A stretch of 64,000 bases of DNA from Vibrio renipiscarius (lineage in GTDB: Bacteria > Pseudomonadota > Gammaproteobacteria > Enterobacterales > Vibrionaceae), in NCBI RefSeq assembly GCF_000827885.1, contig NZ_JTKH01000025.1, positions 1 through 64,000 of the forward strand. Reading direction: 5' to 3'. The position numbers were made by a program, and so were the translations under genes. Shown here in pieces: positions 37,251 through 46,400 of this stretch. Positions within the stretch are counted from its first letter, which is position 1. Each line of letters starts with the position of its first letter. The notes under the pieces are model-generated. The model did no database searches. It saw only the letters and a program-made list of their open reading frames with translations, and was not told the DNA's origin.

Positions 37251-38590
37251 TGATGGATTTATTGCCAAGTGGCATGTTTAAAAAGTGGTGGTTGTTTATC
37301 ATCGCCATGCTTGCGAGTGTTAGCTCGACAGCCTTGGCGACAAATCAAACCAGAACGCCTGAGTTTTCGCCTTCTTTGGTCGAAGTCACAGCATGGGTCG
37401 GTGAGTCGAGCGCTGCTCCTCCTAGCCATGATGCGGAAGAAGAGACTCGCATCCCCCAATTTAGCGTCAATGAACAAGTGGTGCTTTATATCGATGTATC
37501 GACACCACGGTGGTTTACCGGCGGCACGCGCATTCAAGCGGTTGAAATTGCAGACGTACTTGCTAAGCAGCGTAATCCACTCGCGACGAATTACACTCAG
37601 CGAAAAGGGGCGACGACCTGGTCTCATCAGCGCTGGGAAGTGACGTTATATCCCCAAAGCGCTGGCGTATTTGTGATTCCATCACTGGCGGTGAAGGTGA
37701 AAGTCTCATTACCTGAAGGCGGAAGCCGATCCGGGACCGTGGTGACCCAACCGATTCGGTTTGAGGCGAAATTGCCATCGAATTCACTGAATGATGAGAC
37801 GCCTTGGCTTGCCGCGAGTGAGCTAAAAGCGACACAAAGCTGGGCATTAAGTACCGCGCAAGAGACGTCCACTCTTAAAGTGGGTGATGCGATTACTCGC
37901 ACGATCAAGATTGAAGCCTCTGATACTTTATCCGTACTCATTCCCGATTTACTGGCCGGTGAGCTTGCGGAAAGTTATCAATCTTATCCGCAACCCCATC
38001 GTTTAGAAGATACACATCAGCGAGGTGATTATCGCTCGTGTCGTATAGAGCAAACGGTGTATGTGGTTCAACAAGGTGGGGCGTTGACGTTACCAGAGCA
38101 TTCATTTCAATGGTGGGACACCGATAGCCGACAATTAAAAACAGTCACGTTGGCCAGCCAGACATATCATGCCAAACATACGTTGGCATCATTCATGCGC
38201 GCTTACAAGAATGGGTTGATTGCCCTTGGCGGCTTTGTTGTCATTCTGGTTGTGATCATTATTGCGGTACGACGTTATTTCCATTCTCACGCGATTCCCC
38301 CATGGTATCAATTTAGGCGGCTTATCAAAGCGGGGCAATGGGGGAAAGTGCGAGCGCTGATATACCAGCGACTGCGTGTCGAAAGGGGAGAGTTAGAATT
38401 AAGCAAGGCACGGGCTGATAGAGCTTGGCAGGAAAAATGTCAACGATTCGAGAAAGGAGAGGAAAGCGTCTCATTATTTAATCAGTTGTGGCGGGCGGTA
38501 AAAGCGAAAACATCATGTCTATGGGCGCGAGGACTGCCTAAGGCACTGCCAGAATTATCGAAAATACATGCGAAGAAACAAGATCGTTAA
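37247..38590 (+). CDS. BatD-like protein
   Basis: 447 residues: N-terminal signal peptide, a long beta-rich periplasmic region (VNEQVVLYIDVSTPRWFTGG, VIPSLAVKVKV), one membrane helix (LIALGGFVVILVVIIIAV, ~residue 325-342) and a basic cytoplasmic tail. Last gene of the moxR-bat operon, ATGA overlap with the preceding gene, strong terminator after it. Confidence 0.88.
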   Translation: MMMDLLPSGMFKKWWLFIIAMLASVSSTALATNQTRTPEFSPSLVEVTAWVGESSAAPPSHDAEEETRIPQFSVNEQVVLYIDVSTPRWFTGGTRIQAVEIADVLAKQRNPLATNYTQRKGATTWSHQRWEVTLYPQSAGVFVIPSLAVKVKVSLPEGGSRSGTVVTQPIRFEAKLPSNSLNDETPWLAASELKATQSWALSTAQETSTLKVGDAITRTIKIEASDTLSVLIPDLLAGELAESYQSYPQPHRLEDTHQRGDYRSCRIEQTVYVVQQGGALTLPEHSFQWWDTDSRQLKTVTLASQTYHAKHTLASFMRAYKNGLIALGGFVVILVVIIIAVRRYFHSHAIPPWYQFRRLIKAGQWGKVRALIYQRLRVERGELELSKARADRAWQEKCQRFEKGEESVSLFNQLWRAVKAKTSCLWARGLPKALPELSKIHAKKQDR

Positions 38591-38594
38591 ATAT

Positions 38595-38634
38595 GACAAA
38601 GCCCAAATCATTAAGGAATGACTTGGGCTTTGTC
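38595..38634. terminator. Bidirectional terminator between bat operon and ygiW-like gene
   Basis: Twelve-bp perfect outer stem GACAAAGCCCAA/TTGGGCTTTGTC plus an inner TCATT/AATGA stem, placed between convergent genes. No long T-run. Confidence 0.8.
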
Positions 38635-38643
38635 GCTGAGCAA

Positions 38644-38979
38644 TTATTTTAGTTGGACAGTATCCACGTCAATTTTGACGGATGACCATTCTGTGTCGAC
38701 TTCGCCACGAATTACGACGGTATCGTTCGGAGTGACATCGACGCCCATCCAATTATCATCGTCGATTTCAATCTCAATTTCGCCGGTTTTGTCATTGAAT
38801 AAATACAGCTCATTCCCCAGCGATTTAGAGATGTTACCTGTTAGGATGACAAAGCTATCATCATTAGCTTTCATCGCTTCGCTGACGGAATTAATAGAAG
38901 CGACTTCAGGGCCATTAAAAGCAGCAAAAGCGGAACTGGAAGCGAAGATTAATGCGGTGAGTGTGATTATTTTTTTCAT
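38644..38979 (-). CDS. YgiW/YdeI-family periplasmic OB-fold protein
   Basis: 111 residues: signal peptide ending SSAFA, then the family pattern FNGPEVASINSVSEAMKANDDSFVILTGNISKSLGNELYLFNDKTGEIEIEI and a W-x-G motif. Family members are stress-induced periplasmic proteins (peroxide, cadmium, acid) of unclear mechanism. Monocistronic. Confidence 0.9.
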   Translation of the reverse strand: MKKIITLTALIFASSSAFAAFNGPEVASINSVSEAMKANDDSFVILTGNISKSLGNELYLFNDKTGEIEIEIDDDNWMGVDVTPNDTVVIRGEVDTEWSSVKIDVDTVQLK

Positions 38980-39299
38980 TATATTTCCCCGTGAAAAGCT
39001 GAAATTATCTCAATACTCAGTCTGAATGCGCGTAATTCAAAGCGCTTGATACAATATAGAACGCGAAACACAATTTCGCCTCAACGTTATTATTGATAGT
39101 ACGTCCTGACTTAATGCGTATTGTGCCTGGTATCGCGTGAAAAGTTCGTGAAGAAATCTTAGAGACCAATAATAAGCGTGTATTTTATGTGCGATAGAGC
39201 GTAAAAAGGCCAAAATTTGGACATTATACGAGCTTGAAATGAAAACGCCTTTGCGACATACAAAGGCGTTAACTGAGTGGTGATGGGGCCAAAATGTGA
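38980..39299. other. Intergenic region
   Basis: 320 bases holding the leader of the YgiW-like gene and, at its right end, the terminator of the phosphatase gene. I see nothing else in it. Confidence 0.6.
39244..39270 (-). terminator. Terminator of phosphatase gene
   Basis: Ten-bp perfect stem AACGCCTTTG/CAAAGGCGTT; on the minus strand followed by TTTCATTT. Confidence 0.82.
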
Positions 39300-41009
39300 T
39301 TAAGGATTCACGACTTCTTTGAGCACTTCCCCCGTCGCGCCACTAGGGAGAGTGATACCCAATAAACTGGAGAGTGATGGCGCGATATCGTACGGCGCGA
39401 TCGCTCGTGATACGATTTTCGGTTCAAGGGTAAAGCCCGCAAAGATTACCGGTACGTGTGTATCGTAGCGCCATGGCGAACCATGGGTTGAAGCAATGGT
39501 TAACCCATCCATGTCGTTAATATAGGTGCGAGGATTGAACACCAGATAAACATCGCCTGATCGTTGTGGGTGATAGTTATTTTTGACCAATTGCATCACT
39601 CGGGTATTGGCTTCACGATTATGCATGATATCGAAGGTCGTCATCGCATATGCGACGCCGTCGATTTTCCGCGCTTCTTCCGCAATGACTTTTTGCACCT
39701 TTTCTAAACGGTGACCACTTTTTTCTATGACTTGATGATTCAAATAGACATAAGGTTGAGCGTAAAGACGAATCGCTTTTTTGTCTAAGCCAAACTCTTT
39801 ATTAAGGCGTTGTGCGACACTCTCATTCCACAAGTCGTCTAGATTAAAGTATTTCGCTTGGCGAAGACCTAACTGAGCCGCATTCGGTGATGCTTCAGGC
39901 ACGCCATGATCAGCGGATAGAACGATTAGGGTATTGTCCAATCCAACTTGCTCATCAATCTGCTTGAATAGGCGTGCGAGTGTGCGGTCAAGGCGGATAA
40001 GATTGTCTTCGTTCTCTAAGCTATTGCTGCCAAACATGTGCACCACATAATCATTAGAAGAAAAGCTAACCGCGAGATAATCGGTAAAGGTATGCTGGCC
40101 AAGTGCCTCTTGTTTTAGCAGTTCTATCGCGAAATCTGCCGTCAACTCATCACCAGCGGGACTGAGCGTGAGTGTTGTTGAATAGTATTTAAAACTCGCA
40201 GGTCCATAAGGGTGAGGGAATTTGCGGTCAAAACCGGCGATATCGACTTTGAAATCCGTGTTGCCTTCTTTCAGTGTGTATTTATCTCGTTCTAGTGTCA
40301 GTTGCCATTGCTGCCCTGAATAACGATTCGGGTGATCTTGAGCGTTCCATTCTTCCACCCAATCAGGGTATTGTTGATAGTAGTAATTACTGGTGACGAA
40401 ATCGGATGTGGCTTTAGAAAACCAAAATGCCTTTCCAGCATGACCGCCGAGTGAAATCGCCCCTCTGTCTTTTACGGACACCGAAAAAATCTTGGATTGA
40501 CCATTGCTAGACAGGGCGAGTTCATCAGAAAACGTAGTCGACAGGATCGGTTCTGGAGAGCGTCCATCGCCTTGCGCTGTTTTTTGGGTTGGGTCTATTT
40601 CAGTGCTTTTATCGACGCCCGCGCCTTGCGTTAGCATGGAGTATTGATCATCTTCAACGTTGTAAACAAGCCGCTGTTTGCTGCGGTCATACCAGACATT
40701 TCCCACCATGCCGTGCACGGAAGGCGGCGATCCCGTGGCCAATGAAACGTGCCCGACAATCGTTTCGGTATTGCCATGCAGATAATTCGCGTTGGTGTAA
40801 TAGACACCTTCATCCATTAAATAACGAAATCCCCCTTGGCCAAAATTATGTTTATAGCGGCTGAGCAGATCTGCCCGTAAACCATCAACAGTCACCTGGA
40901 CCACTAATTTGGGTTTTTTGGGCTCTTCGGCATACGCTTTGGTCGCTATAAAAGCGGAAGGAAGGATGCACAAGAAAGTTGTGCACGTAAGTCGCCATAC
41001 TGATCTCAT
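39300..41009 (-). CDS. Exported alkaline phosphatase superfamily protein (PafA-like)
   Basis: 569 residues with a signal peptide (LTCTTFLCILPSAFIATKAYA). Superfamily signatures: first metal Asp in VTVDGLRADLL, nucleophilic Thr in GNTETIVGHVSLATG, FSSNDYVVHMFG, LSADHGVPE and a final His in STHGSPW. This pattern fits Ca-independent Zn phosphatases such as PafA, or type I phosphodiesterases, more than sulfatases: no CxPxR motif. It would release phosphate from periplasmic phosphomonoesters. Monocistronic. Confidence 0.88.
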   Translation of the reverse strand: MRSVWRLTCTTFLCILPSAFIATKAYAEEPKKPKLVVQVTVDGLRADLLSRYKHNFGQGGFRYLMDEGVYYTNANYLHGNTETIVGHVSLATGSPPSVHGMVGNVWYDRSKQRLVYNVEDDQYSMLTQGAGVDKSTEIDPTQKTAQGDGRSPEPILSTTFSDELALSSNGQSKIFSVSVKDRGAISLGGHAGKAFWFSKATSDFVTSNYYYQQYPDWVEEWNAQDHPNRYSGQQWQLTLERDKYTLKEGNTDFKVDIAGFDRKFPHPYGPASFKYYSTTLTLSPAGDELTADFAIELLKQEALGQHTFTDYLAVSFSSNDYVVHMFGSNSLENEDNLIRLDRTLARLFKQIDEQVGLDNTLIVLSADHGVPEASPNAAQLGLRQAKYFNLDDLWNESVAQRLNKEFGLDKKAIRLYAQPYVYLNHQVIEKSGHRLEKVQKVIAEEARKIDGVAYAMTTFDIMHNREANTRVMQLVKNNYHPQRSGDVYLVFNPRTYINDMDGLTIASTHGSPWRYDTHVPVIFAGFTLEPKIVSRAIAPYDIAPSLSSLLGITLPSGATGEVLKEVVNP

Positions 41010-41243
41010 TCCAAGTCCTTTTTTGATTCGTCAGTGGGTTTGTTACGCGATTCAAACAGTGATCGTGAAAAGATATGAAGGAATCTAGAAGTAGAGATTA
41101 AGTATAGGTGGCGATTGCACGCCTATGGCGTATTTTGTTGTGCGTTGATCAAATGAGAAAAAATGGGGGAGAGGGGAGGTGTATTTGATAGGTTGTACGA
41201 AAAGTGCTTATCACTATCGTTTCAGTCACCAAACGAATAGGCA

Positions 41244-41278
41244 AAAAAAAGGCCTAACCGTTAAGTTAAGCCTTTTCT
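41244..41278 (-). terminator. Terminator of OFA-family transporter gene
   Basis: On the minus strand AAGGCTTAAC-N6-GTTAGGCCTT followed by seven T residues. Confidence 0.9.
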
Positions 41279-41293
41279 TGAATCCATTTGCGA

Positions 41294-42526
41294 TTACGCG
41301 TTTTTCAGTTCAGCTACTTTTGCTTCTGAAAGAGGCTTAGTCACAAGAGCTAGTACGATACACACTGCCATCATTACTGCAGAGATTGTGTATGCTAGGC
41401 CGTAACCGTCGCCGTTTGTCATTGAGAAACCAACAACAGCAGCACCGATTGCACCACCAATACCCCATGATGTGTAAAGCACACCGTAGTTAGTACCGTA
41501 GTTTTTCAGACCGTAGAACTCAGCGGTAAGCGTTGGGAATACTGCTAGTAGAGTACCGTAACCAACCGCTGCAACCGCAGTACCGATGATAAGCGTAACT
41601 TCTGATTGGAACGTTGCGAACAGTACCATGTTGACACCTTGCAGAACGAACGCTAGAAGTAGAGTACGAACGCCGCCAATCTTGTCTGCTAGCATACCCG
41701 CACAAACACGGCCACCAGAGTTAAAGATTGCTAGAAGCGATGCTAGGTAAACTGCGTTTGGCAGATTCGCTTGCACGCTTGCGATAGTCGTGATGTTACC
41801 GATGATCATTAGACCAACAGAAGCCGCTAGTGCGTACATGATCCACAAAGAGTAGAACTGTGGCGTTTTAAGCATTGCTTTCCAAGTTAGATCTTCAGAC
41901 TTCTTAACCGCTTTAGGCGCTTGACCTTCTTTTAGTTTAGGTTCAGCTGGCGTGTAATCTGCAGTTGGGTTGTTGATCGTTGCAGCTAGTGGTACTGCAA
42001 TGAACAAGATACCCACACCTAGAATCTTAAAGCTGGTTTGAATGCCCATGCTGTCGATCAGTGCAGATGTTAGCGGTGCTAGGTAAATAGCAGCAAGACC
42101 GAAGCCTGCAGCGATTAGACCGTTAACCATACCTTTCTTAGAAGGGTGGAACCACTTCATTGCTGAAGGTGAAAGACATGCGTAACCAAAACCGATACCA
42201 GCACCTGTAATAACACCAAAAGTGATGTTTAACATCATTGGAGTATTTACAAAGCCAGATGCGATCATACCAAGGCCAGTAAGAACTGTACCCAGGATAA
42301 GGATCATGCGTGGACCCATACGGTCTTGAAGGATGCCTGCAACAAGAAGACAGATAGAGAAAGTGATAGTCGCTGTTGCATATGGTGCAGATGCTTCTGC
42401 AGCACTCCAACCAGATTCAGTTACTAACGCTTTATTAAACACACTCCAAGCATACAGGATGCCAAGACAAAGGTTGATACAGAATCCTGCTAAAAGGATA
42501 CGTGAAGCTTTATCAATCTTGCTCAT
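41294..42526 (-). CDS. MFS transporter, oxalate/formate antiporter (OFA) family
   Basis: 410 residues with twelve membrane segments. The opening LAGFCINLCLGILYAWSVFNKAL, the QDRMGPRMILILGTVLTGLG loop and the GAGIGFGYACLSPSAMKWFHPSKKGMVNGLIAAGFG segment are hallmarks of the OFA family, which exchanges small carboxylates. ATG 42526 (MSKIDK) is preferred for its GAGAAG site; an in-frame ATG at 42547 adds seven residues. Substrate cannot be set from sequence. Confidence 0.9.
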   Translation of the reverse strand: MSKIDKASRILLAGFCINLCLGILYAWSVFNKALVTESGWSAAEASAPYATATITFSICLLVAGILQDRMGPRMILILGTVLTGLGMIASGFVNTPMMLNITFGVITGAGIGFGYACLSPSAMKWFHPSKKGMVNGLIAAGFGLAAIYLAPLTSALIDSMGIQTSFKILGVGILFIAVPLAATINNPTADYTPAEPKLKEGQAPKAVKKSEDLTWKAMLKTPQFYSLWIMYALAASVGLMIIGNITTIASVQANLPNAVYLASLLAIFNSGGRVCAGMLADKIGGVRTLLLAFVLQGVNMVLFATFQSEVTLIIGTAVAAVGYGTLLAVFPTLTAEFYGLKNYGTNYGVLYTSWGIGGAIGAAVVGFSMTNGDGYGLAYTISAVMMAVCIVLALVTKPLSEAKVAELKNA

Positions 42527-42916
42527 ATTCTTCTCATTTGTCCCCATTTCTGAGGATGGTTAACACTCGATTTATTAAAATTTAGTTTGCGTTTATCAAC
42601 GTAAATCGCAATGGGCGCGAATTATAACCAATTGAAGTGTGATTGGAATCTCTTTTTCCGAGAATATTAAAATTAATTTTAATTGTTAACCAAGCTCGTC
42701 TTATGTTGTGGTTTTGTGTAGTGAAAGTGGGGTGGTGATAAGCTTAATCTTAACGATTGGGTCAATAGCGTAGTAGAGAGGGAGAAATCGCTCTCGAATA
42801 TTCATCACGTCGATTAAGAGAGAGTTAGTTTTCTGTCAATAACGGTGTTTGTGCTTTTAAAGATATACGCCGGAGAGTAGCATGCGCGCCGAATTCAAAA
42901 TTTTGGTGTCGTAAGA
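42527..42916. promoter_or_regulatory. Divergent promoter region: OFA transporter / DUF3332 lipoprotein
   Basis: 390 non-coding bases. Contains a perfect 16-bp AT-rich palindrome TTAAAATTAATTTTAA at 42667-42682, a plausible regulator or nucleoid-protein site. Promoters could not be assigned with confidence. Confidence 0.4.
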
Positions 42917-43456
42917 ATGAAAGCAAAAGCAGTAAAAATGGCCGCAGTTGTGGCAGTCGGCGTTTCTTCGCTAACCGGTTGTATGGGCCAGATGGCAACA
43001 ACGGGCTTGGTTTCAAAGTTCAACCTAGAAATTGTTGATAACCGCTATGCTCGTGAAGGCATGTTTCTTTTACTGTCTCCTGTTTATGGTCTAACAGGTG
43101 CAGTGGATTTGTTTATTTTCAATGCCATCGAGTTTTGGACCGGCACTAACCCTATCAGTGGTAAGTCACCTGCTGTCGTTGATATGAAAACAAAGAACTA
43201 CATTAAGGTGAACGGTCAGCTTGATCCTGCGCTAACGGAAGTGCCGCTAACAAGCACCCGTGACATCGAAAAGGCGACGCTGTCTCAAGTCGATGAAAAT
43301 ACCCTTAAAATGGAAATCACTTATCTTGATGGCCAGCAGAAAACACTGCGTGGCGTTAAAGGCACAGAGAGTGTGGATTTTTATCTGGATGATGAATTGA
43401 TCACGACAGTGTCGAATCAAGAATTAAATGATTACATTACCTCGGCACAAATCTAA
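42917..43456 (+). CDS. DUF3332 family lipoprotein
   Basis: 179 residues. Lipoprotein signal with lipobox LTGCMG (Cys22), then the DUF3332 pattern NRYAREGMFLLLSPVYGLTGAVDLFIFNAIEFWTGTNPISGKSPAV. Common in Vibrio; function unknown. Monocistronic, followed by a terminator. Confidence 0.9.
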   Translation: MKAKAVKMAAVVAVGVSSLTGCMGQMATTGLVSKFNLEIVDNRYAREGMFLLLSPVYGLTGAVDLFIFNAIEFWTGTNPISGKSPAVVDMKTKNYIKVNGQLDPALTEVPLTSTRDIEKATLSQVDENTLKMEITYLDGQQKTLRGVKGTESVDFYLDDELITTVSNQELNDYITSAQI

Positions 43457-43481
43457 CTGATCTGCGGTGTCATTTTTGTCT

Positions 43482-43511
43482 AGCCCTCGTTGTGTACGGG
43501 GGCTTTTTTAT
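43482..43511 (+). terminator. Terminator of DUF3332 gene
   Basis: Nine-bp stem AGCCCTCGT/ACGGGGGCT (one T-G wobble) followed by TTTTTT. Confidence 0.92.
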
Positions 43512-43748
43512 ATCCACACCAGACAACGGGCACACTCGGTGATTCACCTACCGGTTACGTGACGGCAAAATAGTACGTTAAAGCAATAGATGATTTTATT
43601 ATTACCTTAGGTAAAGGGGATGCAATGAATAATCGTTCTTTTAATGCGCTTATTGGCCAATAAAGCAACGGTTGATTCATTTTTTGCAAAAAAACCTTTT
43701 TTTTTCAAATATCTGTGGCATATTAGCTAGGTCTTCGAGACTTAGCGT

Positions 43749-43823
<75 letters not shown>

Positions 43824-44015
43824 ACCATTTCTAAAGATTCACCAATCCCAAGTTACTGAAAATAAAGCGCTTAACGGCGTGTTTTTTCGTATCTGTCGTT
43901 TAAAGTTGCAATATCTAATCATCTTTCTTCTGTTCTGAGACCATATTGAGACTAGCGCTATTTACGTTAAATTCATTTGGTATGGTCCCAAATTATCAGC
44001 TCAATATTAGAAATG

Positions 44016-44231
44016 CTAATCCGTTTTTGATTCCACTTGAACTTCCAACAGCTCTCCGACAGTACATTCAAGATACAGGCATATTTTTTCTAACGTTTCA
44101 AAATCGATGCGATTATTTGTCTCGTGAAACAAACGATTAACGGTACTACGGTTAACGCCAGTCTCTCTCACCACGTCAGCTATTTTTAATTTTTTAGCAC
44201 CGAGTAATGTCGATAAGTGACACTTTATCAT
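44016..44231 (-). CDS. Cro/CI-type (XRE) transcriptional regulator
   Basis: 71 residues, nearly all one helix-turn-helix domain: LLGAKKLKIADVVRETGVNRSTVNRLFHETNNRIDFETLEKICLYLECTVGELLEV. The second and third helices (IADVVRETGVNRSTVNRLF) are clear. Divergent from the excisionase-integrase genes, a position typical of the element's repressor. Confidence 0.88.
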   Translation of the reverse strand: MIKCHLSTLLGAKKLKIADVVRETGVNRSTVNRLFHETNNRIDFETLEKICLYLECTVGELLEVQVESKTD

Positions 44232-44275
44232 ATCTTAAAAGACCTCAAATGTTTCTCCATCGACACATAATGGTG

Positions 44276-44304
44276 TTGACAGGTACCTTTATATGGCATA
44301 TTGT
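44276..44304 (+). promoter_or_regulatory. Predicted sigma-70 promoter for excisionase-integrase genes
   Basis: Perfect -35 TTGACA (44276-44281), 17-bp spacer and -10 TATTGT (44299-44304), 44 bp before the excisionase-like ATG and close to the divergent repressor gene. Confidence 0.65.
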
Positions 44305-44347
44305 TTCTCTAGAGCTACAAAATGTAGCGAAGAAGATGGGAAATATT

Positions 44348-44557
44348 ATGGCATACACCTACTTAACAACGGAAGAGCTATCTTCCACGATCAAATATGA
44401 TGCACGAGTTATTAGAGAGCAACTAAAGGATAGAGTGTTGTTTGAAGGCATTCATTACATTCGTCCCTTTGGGGGCAGAAAAATTCTCTTCATTTGGGAG
44501 CGTGTGGAAGAAGAAATGCTAAACGGGATTACAACTGAGTCATTGTTATTGAAATAG
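44348..44557 (+). CDS. Excisionase-like small DNA-binding protein
   Basis: 69 residues starting MAYTYLTTEELSSTIKYDARVIREQL, a winged-helix-like pattern with GIHYIRPFGGRKILFIWERVEEEML. Same layout as small proteins that precede phage integrases (excisionase or directionality factors). ATG 44348 follows GGGA; longer in-frame starts would read through the predicted promoter. Thirteen bp before the integrase gene. Confidence 0.72.
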   Translation: MAYTYLTTEELSSTIKYDARVIREQLKDRVLFEGIHYIRPFGGRKILFIWERVEEEMLNGITTESLLLK

Positions 44558-44570
44558 AAGGGAGAAGAAT

Positions 44571-45749
44571 ATGGGCAGTGTTAATGAGCGAGGTGGTCAG
44601 CTGTTTCTAGATTTTCGATATAAAGGATGTAGATGCCGAGAATACACAAAGTTGGCCGACACGACAGTAAATAGAAATCGGGCGGCGCGTTTACTTAAGA
44701 AAGTTGAAGCTGAAATTACGTTGGGAACGTTCGATTACGGGAAATACTTCCCTAATAGCAAGCTTCGAACACGTTTCAATGAAGTAGATGAAAGGAGGCG
44801 CACGGCACAAGCCTACTTTAATGCACCAGAATCCCCGAGTTTTGAAGTGTTTGCCCGAACTTGGTTGTCAGAGATGCAAATAGAGTGGGGTCCGCGTCAT
44901 TTCGAAGAAGTTGATGGCGTACTCAACAAATATCTGCTGCCAACTTTTGGGAATAAGAAGATCAGCGCCATCAATAAGGGGCAAATTCTACAGTTTCGTT
45001 CCATCCTCGCCAAAGTACCGGGACGAAAAGGTGGTTATTTAAGCCCATCACGCATCAATCACATAATGACACCGCTAAGGATGTTACTTAATGAAGCCGC
45101 CGATCGTTATGACTTTACCTCACCTTGGAAAAATATCAAGGCGTTAAAAGTAGGGCGTACTGAAGTTGACCCATTTGCATTAGCGGATGTAGAACGGTTT
45201 TTAAGTGCCGTACCTGCTGATTTTTATACTTACTACGTGACGCGATTTTTTACCGGAATGAGAACAGGAGAAATTGACGCTTTAATGTGGAAAGACGTCG
45301 ATTTAGAGAATAAAACGATCACGGTCAATCAAGCTTTAGTGAAAGGTGAGGTATCCGGGTTAAAAACCGAAGGTTCACATCGTGTCATTCATCTTATCGA
45401 CCGAATAGTTAAGGTATTAACTGAACATAAGTGCCAAGCTAGAATGAGTGATAAATTTGTATTTATTAATGCTAAGGGTAAACCGCTCAACTATGCAGTG
45501 GTGTCCCGCACTCAATGGTATCCCACGCTAGAGAAAGCGAAACTTCGTAAAAGAAATCCATATCAGACGCGCCATACCTTCGCGACATTACTATTGGCAT
45601 CTGGTGAGTCACCTGAGTGGATTGCAAATCAAATGGGGCATACAACGACTACGATGTTATTCCGAGTCTACTCTCGTTACGTGCCCAATCTAACCCGGCG
45701 TGACGGTAGTGCGTTTGCCAATTTTTTGAACAACGGAGGTCAGTTATGA
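44571..45749 (+). CDS. int: Tyrosine recombinase/integrase with DUF3596-type N-terminus
   Basis: 392 residues. N-terminal arm-binding domain (GSVNERGGQLFLDFRYKGCRCREYTKL), SAM-like core-binding domain, and a catalytic domain with Arg in GMRTGEIDAL, His-x-x-Arg in QTRHTFATLLLASG, His in NQMGHTTTTM and the nucleophilic Tyr in RVYSRYVP. All catalytic residues are present, so it should be active. RBS AGGGAG upstream. It probably integrates at the adjacent tRNA-Gly. Confidence 0.95.
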   Translation: MGSVNERGGQLFLDFRYKGCRCREYTKLADTTVNRNRAARLLKKVEAEITLGTFDYGKYFPNSKLRTRFNEVDERRRTAQAYFNAPESPSFEVFARTWLSEMQIEWGPRHFEEVDGVLNKYLLPTFGNKKISAINKGQILQFRSILAKVPGRKGGYLSPSRINHIMTPLRMLLNEAADRYDFTSPWKNIKALKVGRTEVDPFALADVERFLSAVPADFYTYYVTRFFTGMRTGEIDALMWKDVDLENKTITVNQALVKGEVSGLKTEGSHRVIHLIDRIVKVLTEHKCQARMSDKFVFINAKGKPLNYAVVSRTQWYPTLEKAKLRKRNPYQTRHTFATLLLASGESPEWIANQMGHTTTTMLFRVYSRYVPNLTRRDGSAFANFLNNGGQL

Positions 45750-46054
45750 ACTATTCACCGCTGTCTGTTCATTGCACTAGCTTGTGTTTCGATATTATTC
45801 AAAGTCAGCAATTTGCGACGCTCGGGCATGACGATATCGACGGTTTTCGTGATGAACTCTATCTGATGATCAAAGAGCGCACGCAATGTTGGCCGCATCG
45901 TTTTGTTCGAGAAGACCGATTTATTGAAGACGTGACAAATGAGGTAGTGAGCATACTGCACCATTGTTTGAGTAGTGGATGCATGAGAGATCCCCAACTT
46001 ATCTTGAGCCGAATTGAAGAATGTATCGACGGTTCGATACGACTTCATTCATAG
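45746..46054 (+). CDS. Hypothetical protein cotranslated with integrase
   Basis: 102 residues, ATGA overlap with the integrase stop. Soluble, Cys- and His-rich (LHHCLSSGCMRD), no recognised domain. The overlap and RBS (GGAGG) support real expression. Confidence 0.65.
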   Translation: MNYSPLSVHCTSLCFDIIQSQQFATLGHDDIDGFRDELYLMIKERTQCWPHRFVREDRFIEDVTNEVVSILHHCLSSGCMRDPQLILSRIEECIDGSIRLHS

Positions 46055-46077
46055 GAGAAGGACGAGTGCATCCCCAA

Positions 46078-46118
46078 GTGTGCGCACTCATTAATTTAAG
46101 TTGTTTAGGTGTGCGCAC
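46078..46118. promoter_or_regulatory. Paired GTGTGCGCAC sites, candidate autoregulatory operator
   Basis: Two exact copies of GTGTGCGCAC (46078-46087 and 46109-46118), each containing the palindrome GTGCGCAC, 31 bp apart (about three helical turns). The second ends right at the ATG of the ribbon-helix-helix gene. Confidence 0.55.
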
Positions 46119-46340
46119 ATGAAAAAAATAATCATCAAAATCAACGCCAATACCAATGCAATATCCGCAAAGAAAAACATTCGTTTCGAGCATGAATTAA
46201 TCGATGAAATTAATGATATTAAGTCTAAAAATCAGTCGTTTTCATCCTGGGTAAAGCAAGCTTGTCGTGAGAAACTACGTCGAGATGAAAGGCTGTGCGC
46301 ACAAGATCGAAGCCAACCAGATAGATTCGTGCCGTCATGA
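46119..46340 (+). CDS. YlcI/YnfO-like ribbon-helix-helix protein; 3' end fused to IS remnant
   Basis: 73 residues. The core NIRFEHELIDEINDIKSKNQSFSSWVKQACREKLRR fits small DUF3950 / YlcI-YnfO proteins, a ribbon-helix-helix fold. The last codons and the TGA stop (46338-46340) come from the left IS fragment that begins at 46332, so the natural C-terminus may be altered. The RBS is poor and overlaps the second GTGCGCAC palindrome, as expected for autoregulation. Confidence 0.7.
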   Translation: MKKIIIKINANTNAISAKKNIRFEHELIDEINDIKSKNQSFSSWVKQACREKLRRDERLCAQDRSQPDRFVPS

Positions 46341-46400
46341 CTCGGCGAACATTGTCACTGACTTTCGCACAAGCATCGAAGGCTTGTTCTGTATCTGCGT
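46332..46400. repeat. 69-bp direct repeat, left copy
   Basis: Matches 50657-50725 at 66 of 69 positions, same orientation. Lies inside the transposase coding sequence of both IS fragments. Confidence 0.95.

Noticed and set aside
39300..41009. Third sulfatase
   Set aside because: Belongs to the same superfamily but has a Thr nucleophile context and lacks the CxPxR/CxAxR motif; called phosphatase-like instead.
44207..44347. N-terminal extension of the excisionase-like gene
   Set aside because: It would read through the predicted promoter and overlap the divergent repressor start.
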